The notes beneath the pieces were generated by a model. That model made no database searches. It was not told the origin of the DNA and worked only from the letters and a program-made list of their open reading frames with translations. A DNA stretch of 64,000 nt, taken from the NCBI RefSeq assembly GCF_035989285.1, contig NZ_CP108513.1, forward strand, positions 9,486,001-9,550,000, written 5' to 3'. The translations under genes were made by a program, and so were the position numbers. Of the stretch, positions 7,756 to 14,377 are shown one piece after another (position 1 is the stretch's first letter; every line of letters begins with the position of its first letter). The stretch comes from Streptomyces sp. NBC_01235. GTDB taxonomy: Bacteria > Actinomycetota > Actinomycetes > Streptomycetales > Streptomycetaceae.

Positions 7756-8498
7756 CCCGGCACGTCCTGGTGCTGGGCGGCACCACCGAGGCGCGTGAAC
7801 TGGCCGCCGCCCTGGCCGCCCGCCCCGGAATCCGGGTGACCTCGTCGCTGGCGGGCCGGGTGTCCCGGCCGGGGTCGCTCGACGGGGACGTACGCATCGG
7901 CGGGTTCGGCGGGGCGGAGGGGCTCGCCGACTGGCTGCGCGAGCAGCGGGCGGACGCCGTCGTGGACGCCACGCATCCGTTCGCCACCGGCATCACGGCG
8001 AACGCGGCGAGCGCCACGGCGGCGACCGGTCTGCCGCTGGTGGTACTGCGCCGCCCGGGCTGGCGGGCAGGGGCCGGGGACCGCTGGCACGAGGTGGCGT
8101 CGCTGGAGGCGGCGGCCGAGCTGCTGCCCGGCCTGGGCCGACGGGTCCTGCTGACGACCGGCCGGCTCGGCCTCGCGGCCTTCGCCCACCTCGACGGGCC
8201 GCACTTCGTCGTACGGTCCGTGGAACCACCCGCACCTCCGATGCCGTCCGACGTGGAGCTGGTCCTGGCGCGGGGGCCGTTCACCGTCGCCGACGAGCTG
8301 ACGCTGCTGCGGGAGCACCGGATCGACGTGGTGGTGACGAAGGACAGCGGGGGAACGGCGACGGTCGCGAAGCTGACGGCCGCGCGGGAACTCGGGCTGC
8401 CGGTGGTGGTCGTACGGCGCCCACCGCTGCCGACGGGCGTGACGGCCGTGCCGGACGTGGCGGCCGTCCTGGACCGCCTGGGGCTCAGGGCGCCGTGA
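7752..8498 (+). CDS. cobK: precorrin-6A/cobalt-precorrin-6A reductase
   Basis: This 248-aa NAD(P)H-dependent reductase saturates the precorrin-6A macrocycle in the corrin ring pathway to vitamin B12. The N-terminal dinucleotide-binding motif is VLVLGGTTEARELAA. DATHPFATGITANA near residue 76 and VVTKDSGGTATVAKL near residue 198 are characteristic of CobK/CbiJ. Start is GTG at 7752, giving the usual N-terminus directly before the Rossmann motif. It converges with cobF, so both belong to B12 synthesis, but the rest of the pathway is outside the window. The 126-bp gap to cobF shows no gene. Confidence 0.93.
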   Translation: MTRHVLVLGGTTEARELAAALAARPGIRVTSSLAGRVSRPGSLDGDVRIGGFGGAEGLADWLREQRADAVVDATHPFATGITANAASATAATGLPLVVLRRPGWRAGAGDRWHEVASLEAAAELLPGLGRRVLLTTGRLGLAAFAHLDGPHFVVRSVEPPAPPMPSDVELVLARGPFTVADELTLLREHRIDVVVTKDSGGTATVAKLTAARELGLPVVVVRRPPLPTGVTAVPDVAAVLDRLGLRAP

Positions 8499-8623
8499 CG
8501 GCGGCGCGGATGCGGTCGACGGCGCGGAGCACCTCGGTGCGGTGCTTGGCGCTCCTGATCCAGGCGGGGAGGCGGGCGACCGCCGTCACGCCATCCGCGC
8601 ACAGGTGACGGGCCGCTCGGGGG

Positions 8624-9397
8624 CTACTCCCGATCCGGGTTGCGGCGCAGCAGGTACGTGTCCATGATCCAGCCCTTGCGCTCGCGGGCCTCGGCACGCA
8701 GCCGCTCGATGCGGGGGCCGGCCTCGGCGATCGGACCGGAGACGAGGATCTCGTCCGGGGTGCCTATGTACGCGCCCCAATAGATGTCGACGTCCTCCTC
8801 GGCGTACTGCCGGAAGGTCTGATGGGCGTCCAGCATCACCACCACGTCGTCCACCCCCTCCGGGAAGCCCTCGGCGAGCCGGCGGCCGGTGGTGATCTGC
8901 ACGGGCCGGGCCACCCGGTTCAGCCCGGTCCGATGCCGGGCGACGAGCGCCGAGACACTGCTGATCCCCGGGACGACGTCGTACGTGAAGGCCACCGTGC
9001 CCCGGGCCAGCACCTCCTGAAGGATGCCCAGCGTGCTGTCGTACAGCGCCGGATCGCCCCACACCAGGAACGCGCCGCTCTCGTCCTCGCCGAGCTCCTC
9101 GGCGATCAGCCGCTCGTAGATGTCGGCGCGGGCGCTGCGCCAGTCGCCGACGGCCGGGGAGTAGGCCGCGCCGCCGGCCCGGCGGTCCCGCTCCGGATCC
9201 CGGGCCTCGACCACCCGGTACCGGCCCTGCGGTATGTGCGCGTCCAGCATGTCGTGGCGCAACCGCGTCAGGTCGCTCTTCACCTCGCCCTTGTCCAGGA
9301 CGAAGAACACGTCCGTGTTCCGCAGCGCTCTGACCGCCTGAAGGGTCAGCTGGTCGGGGTCGCCCGCGCCGATACCGATGACATGAATCTCTCGCAC
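8624..9397 (-). CDS. cobF: precorrin-6A synthase (deacetylating)
   Basis: This 257-aa SAM-dependent methyltransferase adds the C-1 methyl group and removes the acetyl group in the aerobic corrin pathway. It has IGIGAGDPDQLTLQAVRALR at the N-terminus (tetrapyrrole methylase glycine loop), LVWGDPALYDSTLGIL near residue 108 and VVPGISSVSALVARHRTGLN near residue 142, all typical of CobF. GTG at 9397 begins the conserved REIHVIGIG. Much longer open frames upstream are spurious because they cross a tRNA gene. CobF indicates the aerobic (CobK/CobF-type) route. Confidence 0.93.
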   Translation of the reverse strand: MREIHVIGIGAGDPDQLTLQAVRALRNTDVFFVLDKGEVKSDLTRLRHDMLDAHIPQGRYRVVEARDPERDRRAGGAAYSPAVGDWRSARADIYERLIAEELGEDESGAFLVWGDPALYDSTLGILQEVLARGTVAFTYDVVPGISSVSALVARHRTGLNRVARPVQITTGRRLAEGFPEGVDDVVVMLDAHQTFRQYAEEDVDIYWGAYIGTPDEILVSGPIAEAGPRIERLRAEARERKGWIMDTYLLRRNPDRE

Positions 9398-9441
9398 GCC
9401 ACGAGTCTGCCGTACGCCACTGACAGTGACCGTGCCGGGTG

Positions 9442-9987
9442 TCAGCGCAGCCGCGGCGCCCGGTCGCCTGCGTCCACCGCCGCGCCGGTCCGCTCCACCG
9501 TGTCCGCCAGTTCGCGAGCCCAGCCGGCCAGCCCCGCGAGATCCATCCCGTACGGCCGCCCCTCTCCCGCGCCCGCGCCGGCCGCCTGGGCCGCCCACTC
9601 CTCCACGGCCCCCGCGCCGCGCCGCAGCAGCCGCGCCCCGCCCGTGAGGTTCCCCCGGGCCGCGTGCGTCAGACCCACCGCGAGCTGGGCGAGCCCGCGC
9701 CACAGGGCGCGCTCCGACTCGGGGCCCGACTTCCACGCGTCCTCGAAGACCTCGTGCGCGTGGAACGGCTTCCCGTCGTCCAGCAGGGCCTGTGCCTCGG
9801 CGACGGTCTCCTCCGGTGTGCGGACGACCCCCTCGGGCTGCCGCTCCACCCCGGCCGTGCCGTACGGCAGGGGCCTGCCGAGCCCGTCCCGCGGCCGGGC
9901 GTTGCGCGCCCGCCCTTCGCCGTCCCTGTCCCGGGCACCGGTGGGCCGGTCGCCGCGCGTACCTCCTGTGCTGCCCAAACGGTCCAT
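9442..9987 (-). CDS. DUF309 domain protein
   Basis: This 181-aa protein carries the DUF309 signature in its middle: LLDDGKPFHAHEVFEDAWK, then ERALWRGLAQLAVGLTHAARGN. The HAHEVFE histidines and glutamate are the hallmark of this metal-binding-like fold. The function is unknown. The N-terminal 60 residues are Arg/Gly-rich and probably disordered. ATG at 9987 was chosen because longer extensions enter the tRNA-Pro gene. No membrane or export signal. Confidence 0.85.
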   Translation of the reverse strand: MDRLGSTGGTRGDRPTGARDRDGEGRARNARPRDGLGRPLPYGTAGVERQPEGVVRTPEETVAEAQALLDDGKPFHAHEVFEDAWKSGPESERALWRGLAQLAVGLTHAARGNLTGGARLLRRGAGAVEEWAAQAAGAGAGEGRPYGMDLAGLAGWARELADTVERTGAAVDAGDRAPRLR

Positions 9988-10085
9988 ACGGCGATTGTCC
10001 CGCGCCCGGGCCCCCTTCGGCGCAGTGCCCGGTGTGGGGTAAGGTTCTGTTCGCGCGATCACACGGCACGCCGTGCGAAGCGCAC

Positions 10086-10159
<74 letters not shown>

Positions 10160-10396
10160 CTTGCAACGCAGCAGGTCGGAGCCCGTGGCGGAGCATGCCG
10201 CTGCGGTCTTTCGGCGGGTGACCGCGCTCGCCGCCCGCCGCGCAATCACCGCCCTCGGCCGGATCGGCCGCACCGTCGTCTCAACCCATCGAGGGTGAAG
10301 CCCGACCACCGAGGGCCCGGACACCCGGCTGCCCGTGCAGCCACCCGACGCCCAGCCCTGCGCGAACCCCCTGACTTTTTGCTGTTCATGCGTCAG

Positions 10397-10434
10397 AGCC
10401 CTGTCTCCCTTTGGTGAGGCAGGGCTTTTGATCG
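10397..10434 (+). terminator. rho-independent terminator downstream of tRNA-Pro
   Basis: AGCCCTG (10397-10403) pairs with CAGGGCT (10420-10426) and the stem can extend inward with CCT/AGG. It is followed by tttgatcgtttt. The U-rich tail makes this the clearest intrinsic terminator in the window. It lies 237 bp beyond the tRNA, with no gene between them. Confidence 0.75.
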
Positions 10435-10440
10435 TTTTCT

Positions 10441-10503
10441 GGGCGGAGGGCGGAGGGCGGAGGGCGGAGGGCGGAGGGCGGAGGGCGGAGGGCGGAGGGC
10501 GGA
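10441..10503. repeat. nine tandem copies of GGGCGGA (7 bp)
   Basis: Nine perfect 7-bp units fill 10441-10503 directly after the terminator. Because 7 is not a multiple of 3, the array is open in several frames and generates low-complexity spurious ORFs on both strands. One strand is purely G/A except for C, so it could be slippage-prone. The remaining gap from 10504 to 10777 holds no gene, only the upstream region of the secreted protein. Confidence 0.95.
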
Positions 10504-10777
10504 GAGCCACGCGCGGGCGCGAGGTGCGGGTGTGACCGACCGTGTTCGTCGCCTCTCGGGCCACTCATTCACAGCAATGGGCACCGCGGTTCGAATTGCC
10601 TGCTCCGCACGTTTCTGAACTGGGGATTTCTGCCGACTACGGGCGCCTGGGGCCGCCTGTGGCCCCGAGCGGACAGGATGACTGGATTGCCGTCGGTCAC
10701 GTTGCAGGGCCTTCTGGATACGGGGACTTCCCCACCAGCTTTCTCACTCACACACAAAGAAAGGCGCGGAATTCGGA

Positions 10778-11275
10778 ATGCCATCTCTCAAGCGCTTCGG
10801 GCCCGTTGTCGCGTCGGCCGCGGTCCTGACCTCCCTGGCCATGGCTGTCGCTCCGGCAGCCACAGCAGCCACGACCCCGCAGATCACCAATCCTGTCCCT
10901 GTCGTTCAGGATTCGAAGACCGTGGGGTCCACGTCGGAGACTTGCGCCGCTCTGAGCGCTCAGCTGTCCACGCAGCTGCAGGCCGCCCAGACGGCTCTGG
11001 CCGCCACGCCGCCCGACGTCGTCGCGGCCCAGGCGGCAGTCACCGCGGCCCAGGCCACAGTCGTACAGCTTCGGGCCCAACTGTGTCTCCCGACGGTGCC
11101 CACGCCCTCGCCGATCTGTGCGGCTCTCGCTCTCCAGCTGAAGCAGGACATCGCGGCCCTGTCCGCCGCGTTGGCGACCATCCCGCCCAACCAGGTCCAG
11201 ATCAGCCTGGCCTTGAAGGCGGTGCTCGCCACCACCGCGGCACTCCAGGCCAACGCTTGCGTGAGCGTCGCCTGA
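10778..11275 (+). CDS. small secreted protein of unknown function
   Basis: This 165-aa protein has a classic Sec signal peptide: SLKRFG, a hydrophobic core VVASAAVLTSLAMAVA, and an Ala-X-Ala cleavage region near residue 30. The mature part has an early cysteine (ETCAAL) followed by a long Ala/Gln-rich helix and Cys in AQLCLP, then a second helix flanked by Cys (ICAAL and NACVS). The pattern is two helical hairpins, each bridged by a Cys pair, ending four residues after the last Cys. No known family is recognised. A weak AAAGG site precedes ATG 10778. Confidence 0.75.
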   Translation: MPSLKRFGPVVASAAVLTSLAMAVAPAATAATTPQITNPVPVVQDSKTVGSTSETCAALSAQLSTQLQAAQTALAATPPDVVAAQAAVTAAQATVVQLRAQLCLPTVPTPSPICAALALQLKQDIAALSAALATIPPNQVQISLALKAVLATTAALQANACVSVA

Positions 11276-11372
11276 CCGACGGTTCATCGCGCAATACCGA
11301 CCTGACGAGTTGTCCGGGAGTGCCGGTGATTCACTGAGCAACCCTGACCTCGTGGTCTCCACATGTGGCGTT

Positions 11373-11401
11373 GGGTTCGACGGTTCGCCACCGTCGAACC
11401 C
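11373..11401. terminator. perfect 11-bp hairpin, probable terminator
   Basis: GGGTTCGACGG (11373-11383) and CCGTCGAACCC (11391-11401) form an uninterrupted 11-bp stem with a 7-nt loop, about 100 bp after the secreted-protein gene. There is no U tract, as is common for Streptomyces terminators. It could serve either strand because the decayed genes on the minus strand end nearby. Confidence 0.6.
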
Positions 11402-11517
11402 GACGCTGTGTTCAGCGTCCGAAAATCTCCAGGGGCGTCTGGGCGGACAGGCCGTAGCCGTATCCGAGGGGGATCCGACGGTGAATCGGCCGGGGAGCCT
11501 GTGGATCCGCCCGACTT

Positions 11518-11708
11518 TCCCTGCCCCTCGGTCTCGACGCTGATGATCTCGGGTGTCTCGGCGACGACGTCCGGCATCCATGCCATGGCCGCCTTGAAGT
11601 ATCGGCGTCGACGTGTTCGACACCGGCTTCGCGGGAGGCGAAGGCCTCCAGGAGGACGAAGCGGTTCGGGCCGGCGGTGTCCACGGACCACTCGAAGAAG
11701 AGGTTGCA
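11518..11708 (-). pseudogene. antibiotic-biosynthesis/quinol monooxygenase (ABM fold) remnant
   Basis: Read from 11708 downward, the minus strand encodes FFEWSVDTAGPNRFVLLEAF then SREAGVEHVD, the central part of a small ABM-domain monooxygenase. A single-base deletion near 11605 shifts the frame, after which FKAAMAWMPDVVAETPEIIS and VETEGQG follow, the family C-terminus. The N-terminal ~30 residues are absent and are replaced by a TetR-type N-terminus. It is a frameshifted, truncated gene and not functional. Confidence 0.75.
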
Positions 11709-11766
11709 CGCGCTCCCGGCTCAGCCGGCCGTTCCGGCCGCGGTCACTGGCCCGCCGGGCTTGGTC
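11709..11766 (-). pseudogene. TetR N-terminal fragment fused to the monooxygenase remnant
   Basis: The minus strand encodes about 19 residues, ARRASDRGRNGRLSRERV, before breaking into the monooxygenase remnant. This matches the N-terminal region of the intact TetR protein at 47709-48482 (ARRASDRGRYGRLSRERV), and the DNA is also nearly identical there. It appears to be a recombination footprint carrying the start of a TetR gene. Confidence 0.65.
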
Positions 11767-12000
11767 CGCACCTGAGTCACGTGCCATTCGCCTGCCTCGG
11801 CATGCCGTGACCAGGCGGTATCGCATCCATATCCGGCGTAAACGCACACGAGCCGGCACGTGAAAGCACGCGGGCGACTCGGGGGGTCGTGAGCCGAGCA
11901 CGGCGATTCGCCGACAGGCCGAGTGGCCCGGCGTCAGAGTCACCGCGATGATGAGAAATATCCATACATTTCGGGAATCTCGGGCTGAGAGGAGGGCCGG

Positions 12001-13053
12001 ATGGACCTTGCAGCGGAGCTGCGCGGGTTCTTGCCGATACATCCCGCAGGTCTGCTGACCCGTCCGGTCGACCTCGTGATCGCCCGCCGGTTGGCAGGTT
12101 CCCTCCGTGCGGGCGGCGCCCCCTACGGTCACCCGCGTGGGCCTCGACGGACACTCTCCGATCTCCTGGTGTTCCGCCTCGACGGCGACGCCACGCCACC
12201 CGTCCTGGTCAAGCACCCCCGCAGCGCCCGTGCGACCGCATCGCTGGCCGAGGAATGCAACGCCGTACGGCGGCTGGCTCACGACGAAAGCCTCGGCGCG
12301 TGGCGGCTGCTGCTGCCCGTGGTGGAGCAGTGCCGACTGGAAGGACCGCTGCCGCTGGTGGTGGAAAGCTGCCTGCCCGGCATCGAGGGCGACGTGTTGC
12401 TGCAGCGTTCCCCTCAGCTGGCCCGCCCGGTCACGGAGTCCGCGCTCGGCGCGATCCGTGAGCTGCACCGGGCCACTGGCCGGAGGGAGGAGGTGACGGC
12501 CCGGCTGGGCGACTGGGTCGACCCCCGATTGAGCGTTCTCGCCGAAGAGGTCCGCTGGTGCCGCCGAGGCGAGGGCGCGGAAGCCATGACGTTGCTGCGC
12601 GACCGCCTGGTGCGCGCACTGGCCGGCCGCAGTCTGCTGGTGGCGTGGACACACGGCGACTTCCATCCCGGAAATGTGTTGCTGACGCGGCGGCACGGGG
12701 ACTTGTGCGGGGTGATCGACTGGGCAGGCGCCCTCCCCGACGGCCCGGCCATGCTCGACTGCCACACCTTTGTGCTGACCATGCGGCACCAGCTCGAAGG
12801 GCGCCAGTTCGGACATGTCGTCGCCGATGTGGTGCGGCGCGCTTCCCTCTTGCCCGAGGACCGGCGACTGCTCGCCGAGGCAGGGGTGCTCGCTTCCGAC
12901 TCCGAGGGCGAGACCGCGTTCACGTTGCTGACCTGGCTGTGGCACGTCGCGGGGAACGTGGCGAAATCGGCCCGCTACGGGCGCAGCCACCGTTGGGTCG
13001 CCGACAACGTCGTGTCCGTGCTCAACGAGGTGTGTGCGCAGGAGTCGCCATGA
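12001..13053 (+). CDS. aminoglycoside-phosphotransferase-fold kinase
   Basis: This 350-aa cytosolic protein has a protein-kinase/APH fold. The catalytic loop is WTHGDFHPGNVLL near residue 218 (Asp and Asn present) and the metal-binding Asp is in GVIDWAGA near 240. VLVKHPRS near residue 69 supplies the ATP-binding Lys. A strong GAGAGGAGG precedes the ATG. It opens the polysaccharide locus and is followed by acyltransferases, so a role as sugar or aminosugar kinase for the glycan, rather than drug resistance, is inferred. It is paralogous to 29175-30233, sharing VKHPRS and LTWLWHVAGN. The upstream A+T patch near 11950-11980 is the likely promoter. Confidence 0.85.
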   Translation: MDLAAELRGFLPIHPAGLLTRPVDLVIARRLAGSLRAGGAPYGHPRGPRRTLSDLLVFRLDGDATPPVLVKHPRSARATASLAEECNAVRRLAHDESLGAWRLLLPVVEQCRLEGPLPLVVESCLPGIEGDVLLQRSPQLARPVTESALGAIRELHRATGRREEVTARLGDWVDPRLSVLAEEVRWCRRGEGAEAMTLLRDRLVRALAGRSLLVAWTHGDFHPGNVLLTRRHGDLCGVIDWAGALPDGPAMLDCHTFVLTMRHQLEGRQFGHVVADVVRRASLLPEDRRLLAEAGVLASDSEGETAFTLLTWLWHVAGNVAKSARYGRSHRWVADNVVSVLNEVCAQESP

Positions 13054-13179
13054 CCGTGGGACCTGCGGTCCAGGATGCCCGGTCTTCCCGGCCCACTTAC
13101 GATCAATACATGGAGGTACGTGAGTCTTCGTTCCGCTAGCGGCGTCCTTTCGGAACCCACTCCCCTGCAGGAGAAGACT

Positions 13180-14268
13180 GTGAACGCACCCGCTGGACTT
13201 CTGATCGACACCGCGGCCGGTCCGGTGCACGTCACCACCCCCGCCCCACGTGACATCTGGTGGGAGCTGACTGGCCGGGACACGGACACGCACGTCACCC
13301 AGACCCCCACCTGGCTCGAATGCCTGTGCGCCACGGGCCCGTACCGGGACGCCAGCCGGCTCTACGAATTCGAGGACGGCGGACAGATCGTGCTCCCGCT
13401 CGTCCGCCGTAGACAGCGCCCGGAACAGCGGTTGGACGCGGTCGAGTCCTGGCCCGCCGCCTGGGGTGTCGGCGGGCCGGTTTCTCCCGGCGGCGTCAGT
13501 TCGGTTCAGGCACGGGCGATCCTGGACGACCTCGACCAGCTACCGGCCTTCCGGGTCGGGATACGGTTCCGGCCGGGGGATGACGACGTGTGGGCGAGTG
13601 CCGCGTCGGCGGGTTTCCGGACGGAGCCTCATATGACACAGGTGTTGGATCTCGACGGCGGATTCGGCACCGTCTGGGAGCGCCGTTTCCATAAGCGCTT
13701 GCGCCACGAGATCCGACAGGCCGAACGCTCGGATGCAGAGGTGCAGGTCGACCGCACTGGCCGTTTCGTCCCTGTCTTCTACGACCTGTACGAGCAGTCG
13801 ATCGTACGCTGGGCCCGGCAGCAGCACGAGCCGCTGGCGCTGGCCCGTTGGCGCAGGACGAGGGCTTTTCCGAAGAGTTGGCTCGAAGCGGTGGTTGGCG
13901 CGTTCGGCACCTCGTGCACGGTGTGGACGGCCTGGCGTGCGGGTGAGCCCGCCGCGGCGATCGTGGTGCTGCGCCATGGCTCCCACGCCAAGCTGTGGCG
14001 AGCGGCCATGAACCGAGATCTGGCACATCCAGTCAAAGCCAATCCCCTGCTCTACCGGCTGGCGATCGAGGACGCATGTGCCGCGGGCTGTCGACGGTTC
14101 GATATGGGAGAGTCCCGGCCCGGATCCTCCCTCGCCGCATTCAAGGCGCGCTTCGGAGCGGACAGCTTCTCGTCTCCCCGGTACTACCGTGAGCGGCTAC
14201 CGGTCTCCGTGGCAGAGCGTGGCCTGCGAGCCGCCGCCAAACACTTGATCCGCTTCCAAGACGCCTGA
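13180..14268 (+). CDS. FemAB/CelD-like GNAT acyltransferase (copy 1)
   Basis: This 362-aa protein of the Acetyltransf_6 (CelD/BcsL, FemAB-like) family has a double GNAT fold that transfers acyl or aminoacyl groups to cell-envelope or polysaccharide targets. Family features are LDLDGGFGTVWERRFHKRLR near residue 164, and KANPLLYRLAIEDACAAGCR then FDMGESRPGSSLAAFKARFG in the C-terminal part. GTG at 13180 was chosen because CAGGAG lies 7 bp upstream. An earlier ATG at 13075 has no ribosome site. It is paralogous to the gene at 17153 and shares the MGES...FK motif. Confidence 0.82.
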   Translation: MNAPAGLLIDTAAGPVHVTTPAPRDIWWELTGRDTDTHVTQTPTWLECLCATGPYRDASRLYEFEDGGQIVLPLVRRRQRPEQRLDAVESWPAAWGVGGPVSPGGVSSVQARAILDDLDQLPAFRVGIRFRPGDDDVWASAASAGFRTEPHMTQVLDLDGGFGTVWERRFHKRLRHEIRQAERSDAEVQVDRTGRFVPVFYDLYEQSIVRWARQQHEPLALARWRRTRAFPKSWLEAVVGAFGTSCTVWTAWRAGEPAAAIVVLRHGSHAKLWRAAMNRDLAHPVKANPLLYRLAIEDACAAGCRRFDMGESRPGSSLAAFKARFGADSFSSPRYYRERLPVSVAERGLRAAAKHLIRFQDA

Positions 14269-14377
14269 CAATCCGCTCTCGCAGGGTGCGGGACGTGGCA
14301 AGAGCACAGACACGGTCCCGCGGTGGCACCGGCCTGGTGCCTCGTGACGGGCGCCGGTTCGAGCGGTAGGAGGAGTC

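Noticed and set aside
8485..8623. Short minus-strand reading between cobK and cobF
   Set aside because: It overlaps the cobK stop, lacks a start with a ribosome site and matches no family.
10441..10503. CRISPR-like array
   Set aside because: Units are 7 bp with no spacers and no cas genes nearby; it is a simple tandem repeat.
11284..13293. 669-aa minus-strand frame across the APH gene
   Set aside because: Only its distal part carries real remnants (TetR and ABM fragments); the rest is antisense to the kinase with intact catalytic motifs.
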